A stretch of DNA of 64,000 bases. It comes from Mycolicibacterium pulveris (GTDB taxonomy: Bacteria > Actinomycetota > Actinomycetes > Mycobacteriales > Mycobacteriaceae). Made by a program: the position numbers and the translations under genes. The notes beneath the pieces are model-generated. The model made no database searches. It saw only the letters and a list, made by a program, of their open reading frames with translations, and was not told where the DNA came from. The stretch is from assembly GCF_010725725.1 (NCBI RefSeq), contig NZ_AP022599.1, forward strand, positions 4,030,001 to 4,094,000. The letters are read 5' to 3'. The number at the start of each line of letters is the position of its first letter. Position 1 is the stretch's first letter. Shown here one piece after another: positions 35,280 to 42,905 of this stretch.

Positions 35280-35355
35280 CGCCTCCGAGTCGCAGGCCGC
35301 CACACGGGCCTGCGACGACCTGATGGCGCGACGAATACGCGAAGAGCAGAGGTCG

Positions 35356-36933
35356 ATGCGAAACATCCCTGCCGAGCTGGTCGAACGCTACGAGCGCGAG
35401 GGGTGGTGGACCCCCGACACGCTCGGCGATCTGCTGGCACGCAACCTGGCCGCCCACTCCGACACCGGCTTCTGGGTGCACTCCGAAATCCGGCCGTTCG
35501 CAGGCACTTTCGCCGACGTGGAGCTCAGCGCCCGGCGGCTGGCGGGCGGACTGCGCGCCAGGGGCGTCGGGTCCGGCGACGTGGTCGCCATGCAGCTGCC
35601 GAACTGGATGGAAGCCGCCGTCACGTTCTGGGCGTCGACGCTGCTGGGCGCGGTGGTGGTGCCGATCGTGCACTTCTACGGCCGCAAGGAGCTCGGCCAC
35701 ATCCTTTCCACCTCACGGCCCAAGGTTTTCATCACCGCCGAGGAGTTCGGCCGGATGAGGTTTGCGCCCGACCTGTGCGCCGACATCCCGGTCATCGGCC
35801 TGGTGGGCGACAACTTCGACGATTTGCTGGCCGACGAGCCCATGGCAGCCACCGTTGCGACCGACCCCGCGGGCCCGGCGTTGATCGCGTTCACCTCGGG
35901 CACGACCAGCAAACCCAAAGGCGTCATCCACAGCCACCAGACGCTGGGCTTCGAGACGCGTCAGCTGCTGGAGAACTATCCCGAAAACCGCGGCAGGCAG
36001 CTGACCGCGACGCCCGTCGGCCATTTCATCGGCATGCTGGGCGCGTTTCTCATCCCCGTCCTCGAGGGCGCGCCGATCGATCTGTGCGACGTGTGGGACC
36101 CCGGCAAGGTTCTCAAACTCATGGAGACCGAAGGGATGTCGATCGGCGGTGGCCCGCCGTATTTCGTCACCAGCCTGCTTGACCATCCGGACTGCACCGA
36201 CGCGCACCGCGCGCGGTTCACCACCGTCGGGCTCGGCGGCTCGACCGTGCCCGCCGCGGTGACGCGCCGGCTCGCTGACATGGGCATGTTCGTGTTCCGG
36301 TCCTACGGCAGCACCGAGCATCCCTCGATCACCGGGTCGCGGCCGTCGGCGCCGGAGGACAAGCGCCTCTACACCGACGGGGACCCGCGGCCGGGGGTGG
36401 AGATCCGGCTCACCGAGGAGGGCGAAATCCTCTCCCGCGGACCGGATCTGTGCCTCGGCTACACCGACGACGAACTCAACCGGCGCGCGTTCGACGACGA
36501 CGGCTGGTATCACACCGGCGACATCGGGGTGCTCGACGAGGACGGCTATCTGACCATCACCGACCGCAAAGCCGACGTCATCATCCGGGGCGGGGAGAAC
36601 ATCTCGGCGCTGGAGGTCGAGGAGGTGCTGCTGGGGATGGCGAGTGTGGCCGAAGCCGTGGTGGTGGCCGCGCCCGACGACCGGTTGGGCGAGCGCACGG
36701 CCGCGGTCCTGCGCATCCGCGACGGCCACCAGATGCCGACGCTCGACGAGGTGCGTGCGCACTTCCGGCAGGCGGGCGTCGCGATTCAGAAGTGGCCCGA
36801 GGAGCTTCACCGTGTGCCCGACGGCGAGGACTTTCCGCGTACGGCGAGCGGCAAGGTGCAGAAGTTCGTGGTCCGCGAGCGCGTGCAGCAGGCGGGCCCC
36901 GCCGCCCTCGCGAGACGTACGCCAGGGTCGTAG
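35356..36933 (+). CDS. AMP-binding acyl-CoA ligase (FadD-like)
   Basis: 525 residues from ATG 35356, preceded by AGAGG; another ATG lies 33 nt upstream. The AMP-binding signature FTSGTTSKPKG, the YGSTEHP motif, the TGDIGVLDEDGYL hinge and the C-terminal catalytic Lys in RTASGKVQKF are all present. It activates a carboxylic acid to its CoA thioester via an adenylate. It resembles ligases for cyclohexanecarboxylate or other cyclic acids, but specificity is not readable. A stem-loop (36909-36968) overlaps its 3' end. Confidence 0.9.
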   Translation: MRNIPAELVERYEREGWWTPDTLGDLLARNLAAHSDTGFWVHSEIRPFAGTFADVELSARRLAGGLRARGVGSGDVVAMQLPNWMEAAVTFWASTLLGAVVVPIVHFYGRKELGHILSTSRPKVFITAEEFGRMRFAPDLCADIPVIGLVGDNFDDLLADEPMAATVATDPAGPALIAFTSGTTSKPKGVIHSHQTLGFETRQLLENYPENRGRQLTATPVGHFIGMLGAFLIPVLEGAPIDLCDVWDPGKVLKLMETEGMSIGGGPPYFVTSLLDHPDCTDAHRARFTTVGLGGSTVPAAVTRRLADMGMFVFRSYGSTEHPSITGSRPSAPEDKRLYTDGDPRPGVEIRLTEEGEILSRGPDLCLGYTDDELNRRAFDDDGWYHTGDIGVLDEDGYLTITDRKADVIIRGGENISALEVEEVLLGMASVAEAVVVAAPDDRLGERTAAVLRIRDGHQMPTLDEVRAHFRQAGVAIQKWPEELHRVPDGEDFPRTASGKVQKFVVRERVQQAGPAALARRTPGS

Positions 36934-36968
36934 TTCGGAGTCGATCCGCGGCCCTGGTGTATCTCGCG
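36909..36968. repeat. Stem-loop at the end of the acyl-CoA ligase gene
   Basis: The 19-nt stretch 36909-36927 (beginning CGCGAGACG, ending CCAGGG) is complementary, with a 2-nt bulge and one mismatch, to 36952-36968 (CCCTGGTGTATCTCGCG). The ligase stop is in the loop. It may end or insulate the transcript from the amidohydrolase promoter that follows. No T-run. Confidence 0.45.
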
Positions 36969-37007
36969 AACGGAACGGGGGGATCGCCGCACCCGCGCGC
37001 GAGGTCG

Positions 37008-37041
37008 TTGCAAATCGCACGTTGATGAGAATAGGATTCTC
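37008..37041 (+). promoter_or_regulatory. Promoter TTGCAA-N18-TAGGAT with GAGAAT-N3-ATTCTC operator
   Basis: TTGCAA (37008-37013) and TAGGAT (37032-37037) are 18 bp apart, 26 nt before the amidohydrolase ATG. The perfect inverted repeat GAGAAT (37027-37032)/ATTCTC (37036-37041) covers the -10 element, so a bound protein would block RNA polymerase. The motif is shared with 39805-39819 and, more loosely, 12152-12166. Confidence 0.58.
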
Positions 37042-37063
37042 CCAAGAAGAAAAGGAGTGTTCC

Positions 37064-38254
37064 ATGGGACAACTTTCCCACCGGGTCGACATCCCGTTTC
37101 CGCTGTTCGACGCGGACAACCACCTCTACGAGCCGCCGGAGGCGATGACCAAGTACCTGCCGAAGGACTACCAGGACGTCGTCCAGTACGTCGAGGTCAA
37201 CGGCCGCACCAAGATCGCGATCCGCGGCCAGATCAGCAACTACATCCCCAACCCCACCTTCTCGGTGGTCGCCAAGCCGGGCGCGTGGGAGGAATACTTC
37301 AAGTTCGGCAACCCCGACGGCAAGAGCAAGCGCGAGCTCTTCGGCGAGCCGATGCGCTCGATTCCGGCGTTCTTCGAGCCCGGTCCGCGGCTGGAGTTGA
37401 TGGATGAACTCGGCGTGGACCGCACGCTGATGTTCCCGACCCTGGCCAGCCTGATCGAGGAGCGGCTGCGCGACGATCCGGTCGCCATCCACGTGCTCAT
37501 CCACTCGCTGAACCAGTGGCTCGACGAGGTGTGGGGCTTCAACTACAAGAACCGCATCTTCACCACGCCGGTGATCACCCTGCCGATCGTCGAGAAGGCG
37601 ATCGAGGAGCTGGAGTGGTGCGTCAAGCGCGGTGCCCGCGCGATCCTGGTCCGGCCCGCGCCGGTGCCCGGCTTCCGCGGACCGCGCTCGTTCGCGCTGC
37701 CGGAGTTCGATCCGTTCTGGGAGAAGTGCGTCGAGTACGACGTGTTCGTCGGCATGCACTCCTCGGACAGCGGCTACTCGCGCTACACCTCGGAGTGGGA
37801 CGGTGTGGCCCAGGAGATGCTGCCGTTCCAGACCAACGCCATGTCGATCCTCAACGAGTGGCGCCCGATTCAGGATGCGGTGGCTTCCTGGGTGATTCAC
37901 GGCGCGCTGTTCCGGCACCCGAAGCTGAAGGTCGGCATCGTCGAGGCCGGGTCGAAATGGATGTTCCCGCTGCTGGATTCGATGGCCGAGGTCTACAAGA
38001 AGGCACCCGAGGCGTTCTTGGGCAACCCGATCGAAGAGATCAAGAACCGCATCTACGTCAGCCCGTTCTACGAGGAAGGCATCGATGATCTGATCAACCT
38101 GATCGGCGTCGAGCAGGTGCTTTACGGCTCCGACTGGCCGCACCCAGAGGGCCTGGCCGAACCCACCCACTACGTGACCGCCCTCGAGCACCTGTCGGTG
38201 GAGGATCAGGCCAAGATCATGGGCGGCAACCTCGGCCGCCTCGTCACCGTGTGA
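37064..38254 (+). CDS. Amidohydrolase family (amidohydrolase 2) protein
   Basis: 396 residues from ATG 37064 with AAAGGAG upstream. It has the TIM-barrel amidohydrolase-2 metal motif DADNHLYEPP near residue 14 (in place of DxHxH), a His in FVGMHSSDSG, and YGSDWPHPEG near the C-terminus with the conserved Asp. Relatives are metal-dependent decarboxylases or hydrolases, frequent in actinobacterial lipid and aromatic degradation. The stop overlaps the next gene (GTGA). Reaction unknown; C-C hydrolysis or decarboxylation is most plausible. Confidence 0.88.
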   Translation: MGQLSHRVDIPFPLFDADNHLYEPPEAMTKYLPKDYQDVVQYVEVNGRTKIAIRGQISNYIPNPTFSVVAKPGAWEEYFKFGNPDGKSKRELFGEPMRSIPAFFEPGPRLELMDELGVDRTLMFPTLASLIEERLRDDPVAIHVLIHSLNQWLDEVWGFNYKNRIFTTPVITLPIVEKAIEELEWCVKRGARAILVRPAPVPGFRGPRSFALPEFDPFWEKCVEYDVFVGMHSSDSGYSRYTSEWDGVAQEMLPFQTNAMSILNEWRPIQDAVASWVIHGALFRHPKLKVGIVEAGSKWMFPLLDSMAEVYKKAPEAFLGNPIEEIKNRIYVSPFYEEGIDDLINLIGVEQVLYGSDWPHPEGLAEPTHYVTALEHLSVEDQAKIMGGNLGRLVTV

Positions 38255-39711
38255 CGCAAGGGCACTGGGAGACCATCCCCGAGATGGTCTTGAGCGCGGC
38301 GGACCGCTTCGGCGACGCGGAAGCGGTTGTCGACGGTCCGCTGCGCTTGTCCTATGTCGATCTGGTGCAACGGATCCGCTGCGCCGCAGGAGCGTTCGTC
38401 GAAGCCGGGGTCGGCAAGGGGGAGACGGCGGCGATCTGGGCGCCCAACTCCGCGGAGTGGATCGTCGCGGCGTTCGGGCTGATGACCGCGGGCGGTGTGC
38501 TGGTCCCGGTCAACACGCGGTTCAAGTCCGAGGAAGCGGCCGACATCATCCGCCGTAGCCGCGCCAAAGTCGTTCTGGTGCAGAAGGACTTCCTCGGCCT
38601 GGACTACTCCGCTCCCGCGGGCGTTCCGGTGATCGATCTGAAATCCGATTTCCTGTCCGGCGGTTCGCCTTTCGTCCACGACGGCGTCGACGGCACCGAC
38701 GTCTCCGACATCATCTTCACCTCCGGCACGACCGGGCGGCCCAAGGGCGCGAAGATGAACCACCGCCAGACGCTGCGGATGTACGAGGAATGGGCGACGC
38801 TCGCCGACCTGCGCGCGGGCGACCGCTACCTGATGATCAACCCGTACTTCCACACGTTCGGCCTGAAGGCCGGGTTGGTCGCGTCGTTCCTGCGGGGCGC
38901 GACGATGGTGCCGGTCGCGGCGTTCGACGTCGACCGGGTGGTCGACCTGGTCCAGCGCGAACGGATCACCATGCTGCCCGGCCCGCCGACGCTGTATCAC
39001 TCGTTGCTCGCCGTCGAGGACAAGGACAGGCTCGCGACGTTGCGCGCCGCCGTGACGGGCGCGGCCGACATTCCGGTCGAGCTGGTCCGTCGGATCCACG
39101 ACGAGCTGCCGTTCCAGACGCTGATGACGGGATACGGCTTGACCGAGGCCGGCAACGTCACGCTGTCCCGCCCGGGTGACTCGTTCGAGGACGTCGCCAC
39201 CACCGCCGGGCTACCGTGCCAGGACATCGAGGTGCGCGTCGCTGACGACGGCGAGGTGCTCGTGCGTGGCTACGGCGTAATGCAGGGCTATCTCGACGAC
39301 CCGGCCGCCACCGCGGAGGCCATCGACGCCGACGGCTTCCTGCACACCGGAGACCTGGGCGAGTTCACCGGGTCGGGGCGGTTGCGGATCGTGGGCCGCA
39401 AGAAGGACATGTTCATCGTCGGCGGCTTCAACGCCTATCCGGCCGAGATCGAAGGCTTTCTGCTCGAGCACCCCGCGGTCGCCCAGGCCGCGGTGATCGG
39501 GGTGCCCGACGAGCGGTTGGGGCAGGTGGGCAAGGCGTTCGTCGTGCGCAAGGATGGCACCGGCACGCTGAGCGCTGAGGAGCTGATCACGTGGAGCCGG
39601 GAAAGAATGGCCGGTTTCAAGGTGCCACGGTATGTAGAGTTCCTCGACGAGCTGCCGTTGAACGCCACCGGCAAGGTGATGAAGGACCGCCTTCAGCACC
39701 ACACGGGCTGA
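38251..39711 (+). CDS. AMP-binding acyl-CoA ligase (FadD3-like)
   Basis: 486 residues from GTG 38251, coupled to the amidohydrolase. Signature FTSGTTGRPKGA near residue 155, TGYGLTEAG, HTGDLGEF, the hinge GRKKDMFIVGGFNAYPAE and catalytic Lys in NATGKVMKDRL are intact. Length and motifs resemble FadD3-type ligases for ring-derived propanoate acids, an inference only. It adds a second CoA-activation step to this cluster. Confidence 0.9.
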   Translation: MTQGHWETIPEMVLSAADRFGDAEAVVDGPLRLSYVDLVQRIRCAAGAFVEAGVGKGETAAIWAPNSAEWIVAAFGLMTAGGVLVPVNTRFKSEEAADIIRRSRAKVVLVQKDFLGLDYSAPAGVPVIDLKSDFLSGGSPFVHDGVDGTDVSDIIFTSGTTGRPKGAKMNHRQTLRMYEEWATLADLRAGDRYLMINPYFHTFGLKAGLVASFLRGATMVPVAAFDVDRVVDLVQRERITMLPGPPTLYHSLLAVEDKDRLATLRAAVTGAADIPVELVRRIHDELPFQTLMTGYGLTEAGNVTLSRPGDSFEDVATTAGLPCQDIEVRVADDGEVLVRGYGVMQGYLDDPAATAEAIDADGFLHTGDLGEFTGSGRLRIVGRKKDMFIVGGFNAYPAEIEGFLLEHPAVAQAAVIGVPDERLGQVGKAFVVRKDGTGTLSAEELITWSRERMAGFKVPRYVEFLDELPLNATGKVMKDRLQHHTG

Positions 39712-39804
39712 GCGCAAGCACAGCCCGATAACAGCATTTCCGCAGGAAATCGGCCCTGGTCCGGACCTGCGGGGCCGGGTATCGTCGCGGCGATACCTCA
39801 AATG

Positions 39805-39819
39805 GATAATCGCATTCTC
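39805..39819. promoter_or_regulatory. Candidate operator GATAAT-N3-ATTCTC
   Basis: GATAAT (39805-39810) and ATTCTC (39814-39819), 3-bp spacing, one mismatch from the perfect site at 37027. GATAAT itself is a plausible -10 element for the Mas genes starting at 39854. A TATCG..CGATA dyad (39780-39795) lies just upstream. Confidence 0.45.
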
Positions 39820-39853
39820 ATCAGTGGTGCAGGGAAGAGACAAGGAGGTCGCC

Positions 39854-40705
39854 GTGCCGTCATTTAGGCGCCGAGCGTCGGCCGGCGACACCGAACGCGT
39901 CGACAAGACGCCGAAGACGCCTGCCGACGCAGCCGAGACGAGCAACGCGCTGGCCCTCGCCGAGGCCGAGGCGCAGGCCGCCGAAGCAGAAGCCGCCGCC
40001 GAGGCGGCGCGGGCCAGGGCACGGGCGCTCCGGTTGCGCCGAGAGGCCGAAGAGGCAGAGAAGGCCGAGAAGGCCGCAGCGCGCACCCGCGATGACGAGC
40101 CCGACGGCGACGTCGACGCGGGCGAGGACACCGCCGAGACGACCGAGGCGGCCGAGACGACGGCGGCGGTCTCCGAAGACGCCGGGGAAGAGCCGCCGGC
40201 CGGGCCCGGTCGCCGCTGGGGGCGCATCCTCAAAGCGGTCGCGATGTCGCTGGCGATTCTCTGCACCGGCGCGCTGCTGGCCGCCAGCGGCTACATGGTG
40301 TGGCAGGACCGCAAGGCCACCGACCAGGAGAAGCTGGAAGCCGAATTCGCCGCCGCCGGGCGCCAAAGCGTCGTCACGTTGATGTCGCTGGACTTCAACA
40401 ACGCCGAAGCCGATGTCCAGCGCATCATCGACAACTCGACCGGCCAGTTCCGGACCGACTTCGAGGGCCAGGCACAGGATTTCGTCCAGGTGGCCAAGGA
40501 CTCCAAGGTGGTCACCGACGTCACGGTGAACTCCACCGCCGTGGAGAAGATGACGTCGGATACCGCCGTGGTCCTGGTCGCCGCCACGTCGCGGGTCACC
40601 AACGCCGCAGGCGCTCAGCAGGAACCGCGCGCCTGGCGACTGTCAGTCGATCTGCAACGAGACGGCGACCAGATCAAGATGTCGAAAGTCGAGTTCGTGC
40701 CGTGA
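39854..40705 (+). CDS. Mce-associated membrane protein (Mas-like)
   Basis: 283 residues from GTG 39854, which follows AAGGAGG. Residues 25-85 are an Ala/Glu/Arg-rich coiled coil, then an acidic linker, one membrane helix (about 130-152, AVAMSLAILCTGALLAASGYMVW), and a C-terminal NTF2-like domain (VVTLMSLDFNNAEADVQRIIDNSTGQFR). This is the layout of Mce-associated proteins thought to stabilise Mce complexes. Here the gene is 12.7 kb from the mce operon. It ends in a GTGA overlap with a second Mas gene. Confidence 0.82.
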   Translation: MPSFRRRASAGDTERVDKTPKTPADAAETSNALALAEAEAQAAEAEAAAEAARARARALRLRREAEEAEKAEKAAARTRDDEPDGDVDAGEDTAETTEAAETTAAVSEDAGEEPPAGPGRRWGRILKAVAMSLAILCTGALLAASGYMVWQDRKATDQEKLEAEFAAAGRQSVVTLMSLDFNNAEADVQRIIDNSTGQFRTDFEGQAQDFVQVAKDSKVVTDVTVNSTAVEKMTSDTAVVLVAATSRVTNAAGAQQEPRAWRLSVDLQRDGDQIKMSKVEFVP

Positions 40706-41322
40706 CCGTTGACGAAGACGCCGTCGTGACCACCGAAGCCCCCGAGGCCAGCGAGACCAGCGAGGCGGTCGAGCCGACAGTGGGCGCCGAAGAGAGCACC
40801 GACGAAAAGAAGGCGCCACGGCGCGCGACGCGCGCGATCCGCCGCCACCTGGGCACCATCCTGGTCACCGTCGCGCTGATCGCTGCCGCGGGTGCGACGG
40901 CGTGGGTGTACTTCGGCCTGTACCGGCCCACCCAGCAGACCGACGAGGCCGCGCAGAACGTCGTGCTGGAGGCCGCCAAGAACGCCACGGTCGCGATGCT
41001 GTCGTACTCACCGGACACCCTCGATCAGGATTTCGCGGCGGCGAAGTCGAACCTGACCGGCGACTTCCTGTCGTACTACACGCAGTTCACCGAACAGATC
41101 GTCACCCCGGCCGCCAAGGAGAAGAACGTCAAGACATCCGCGGCGGTGGTGCGGGCCGCGGTCTCCGAAATGCATCCCGACTCCGCGGAAGTGCTGGTGT
41201 TCGTCAACCAGGTGACCACCAGCAAGGAGAACCGGGACGGCGCGTTCGCCGCCAGCAGCGTCAAGGTGGGCATGGAGAAGATCGACGGGCGCTGGCTGAT
41301 CGCCCGGTTCGACCCCGTCTAG
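40702..41322 (+). CDS. Mce-associated membrane protein (Mas-like)
   Basis: 206 residues from GTG 40702, coupled to the first Mas gene. An acidic N-terminal stretch precedes one membrane helix (about 50-72, TILVTVALIAAAGATAWVYFGLY) and the conserved periplasmic domain (VAMLSYSPDTLDQDFAAAKSNLTGDFLSYY). It probably pairs with the preceding protein at a Mce transporter. The next gene starts 13 nt downstream, so an IspD-like protein is apparently cotranscribed. Confidence 0.85.
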   Translation: MTVDEDAVVTTEAPEASETSEAVEPTVGAEESTDEKKAPRRATRAIRRHLGTILVTVALIAAAGATAWVYFGLYRPTQQTDEAAQNVVLEAAKNATVAMLSYSPDTLDQDFAAAKSNLTGDFLSYYTQFTEQIVTPAAKEKNVKTSAAVVRAAVSEMHPDSAEVLVFVNQVTTSKENRDGAFAASSVKVGMEKIDGRWLIARFDPV

Positions 41323-41335
41323 AGGCGCGGCCTCG

Positions 41336-42022
41336 GTGAAGCTCTCGGCGATTGTGCCGCTGCCGATTTCGGTCGCGCAGAACACGGCGTCGGCTTTCCT
41401 CCCGCTGGCCGGACAGTCCCCACTGGTGCGGATCGTGCGCGCGATGCTCGACGCGGTCACCGAGCCTGCCCGCGTCGTCGTCGCGGCCGCCGAACCGCTT
41501 GTCGCCGACGTGCGCGCGGCCCTTGCCGACAGCGCCACTGTGGCGGTCGCGGTAGCCGACACACCCGGTGCCCGGCTCCAGTGCCTGAGGGCAGGATTGG
41601 AACATCTTGAGCGCCAATCCGTATCGACGACGCATGTGCTGGTCGGCGACATCTGTCAACCGCTGGTTTCCGCGGAGCTGTGTGAGCGGGTGGTCGCCGG
41701 GTTGACCGACGGGGTCGTGGTGCCGACGCTTCCGGTCACCGACAGCGTCAAAGCCGTCGATGCGAGCGGATCGGTGATCGCCACCGTGGATCGGTCCACG
41801 CTGGCCGCCGCGCAGTATCCGCGGGGCTTCGCCGTCGGTCCCCTGGCGTCGTTGCTGTCGCGGCCCGCCTCAGAGGACTTCGACGAGATCGCCGAGGCCC
41901 TTCGCGCCGGGCTGCCGATCACCGTCGTCGCCGGGGACCCAGACGGCTATCGCGCCGCGTTACCCGGCGATGCGCCGTTTTTCGAGGCGGTCATCGCGAG
42001 CCGGCACCGGGATCGGAACTGA
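41336..42022 (+). CDS. IspD-like protein lacking nucleotide-binding motif (probable pseudo-enzyme)
   Basis: 228 residues from GTG 41336. Strong similarity to the 2-C-methyl-D-erythritol 4-phosphate cytidylyltransferase fold: VVVPTLPVTDSVKAVDASGSVIATVDR and ITVVAGDPDGYR match conserved IspD segments. The N-terminal GxGxR/K triphosphate loop is absent (PLPISVAQNTASAF instead) and HDAARP is replaced by GDICQP. It is likely inactive as a cytidylyltransferase and could regulate or partner the intact homologue encoded convergently. Overlaps that gene by 32 nt at the 3' ends. Confidence 0.7.
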   Translation: MKLSAIVPLPISVAQNTASAFLPLAGQSPLVRIVRAMLDAVTEPARVVVAAAEPLVADVRAALADSATVAVAVADTPGARLQCLRAGLEHLERQSVSTTHVLVGDICQPLVSAELCERVVAGLTDGVVVPTLPVTDSVKAVDASGSVIATVDRSTLAAAQYPRGFAVGPLASLLSRPASEDFDEIAEALRAGLPITVVAGDPDGYRAALPGDAPFFEAVIASRHRDRN

Positions 42023-42731
42023 CCCGGTCCGCGAGCAGGCGTTCGGCGACGGCGATGTCGCGGGCGTAGGTCACCTTGATGTTGAGCTGTTCGCCGGGGA
42101 AGGTGCGGACCTCCAGATCGGTGAACGCCTCGACACACGACGACGTGTCGGTGCCCTCGAAGCGCTCACGGTCGGCGTGCCGGAACGCCTGCAGCAGCGG
42201 AGCGGCCCGAAACGCCTGCGGCGTCTGGACCCGAACCAGCGTCGCGGTATGTCTCGGCGACTCGATTCGGTCGTCCGCATTCACCACATCGGGCAGGGGC
42301 AGCGCCGGGATCGCGCCACCGTACTGGCGGGCCACCGACACCGCGGTGACGAACATGTCGGCTCCGGCCACCGGGCGGGCGGCGTCGTGGATCAGCACCA
42401 CGTCGATCGCCCCGGATTCGATGTCGGCGGCCAGGTACCGCAACACGTTGAACTCGGAGGCATGGCGGCTGTCCCCGCCCTCGACGAACTCGACTGTGGC
42501 CGTGGGCAGTTCACGGCTCACGGTGTCCTCGGCCAGCCGGCGCTCACCTTGCCGGTAGACCAGCACCACCCGCGCGACGTCTGTCAGCTGGGTCAACGTG
42601 TCCAACGACCAGGCTGCCATGGCGCGATCTGCCACGCGCAGATAGGCCTTGTTGCCGTCGGCGCCGACCCGTGACCCCAGGCCCGCCGCCAACACCACCC
42701 CCACGGCGTACGGCGTTGAGGACACAGGCAT
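41991..42731 (-). CDS. IspD-family cytidylyltransferase
   Basis: 246 residues. The catalytic loop is intact (VVLAAGLGSRVGADGNKAY; Arg21 and Lys28), as are IHDAARPV, VRVQTPQAFRA and NIKVTYARDIAVAE. The TDDA box reads TDTSS. Family function: transfer of CMP to methylerythritol phosphate in isoprenoid synthesis. It is not next to ispF or carD, the usual neighbours of housekeeping ispD in mycobacteria, so it is probably a second, specialised copy. Confidence 0.8.
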   Translation of the reverse strand: MPVSSTPYAVGVVLAAGLGSRVGADGNKAYLRVADRAMAAWSLDTLTQLTDVARVVLVYRQGERRLAEDTVSRELPTATVEFVEGGDSRHASEFNVLRYLAADIESGAIDVVLIHDAARPVAGADMFVTAVSVARQYGGAIPALPLPDVVNADDRIESPRHTATLVRVQTPQAFRAAPLLQAFRHADRERFEGTDTSSCVEAFTDLEVRTFPGEQLNIKVTYARDIAVAERLLADRVSSDPGAGSR

Positions 42732-42788
42732 CCTCGTATCTTGACACTGTGCGGCGTGCGCGGCCGGCTCGCGTGTCGGCAGCGGCCG

Positions 42789-42905
42789 TCAATCTTCGGC
42801 GTGTCGGTCGTGATCCCATCGCTCCAAGCGGGTCTGCAGGTGGTACGACGCGATTGCGACCAACGGGATCCCCAGCACCACGCTCAGCACCAGTACGGCG
42901 TTCAC
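42789..42905 (-). CDS. 38-residue single-pass membrane peptide
   Basis: GTG at 42905 to TGA at 42789. It reads an N-terminal hydrophobic helix (AVLVLSVVLGIPLVAIASY) followed by a charged amphipathic tail (HLQTRLERWDHDRHAED). Codon use is high GC3 and no other frame competes. I recall similar tiny proteins in mycobacteria, but cannot verify it here. A GAGAAT-type inverted repeat lies 4 nt before the start. Function unknown; perhaps a membrane-complex subunit. Confidence 0.65.
   Translation of the reverse strand: MNAVLVLSVVLGIPLVAIASYHLQTRLERWDHDRHAED

Noticed and set aside
34828..35355. N-terminal extension of the acyl-CoA ligase
   Set aside because: The frame upstream of 35356 is antisense to the crotonase gene and crosses its promoter; the domain starts after 35356.
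29579..39819. KstR or KstR2 binding sites
   Set aside because: The palindromes found are GAGAAT/ATTCTC or ATGCTGAGCA types and lack the AACnnGTT or CAAGnnCTTG cores of those regulators.
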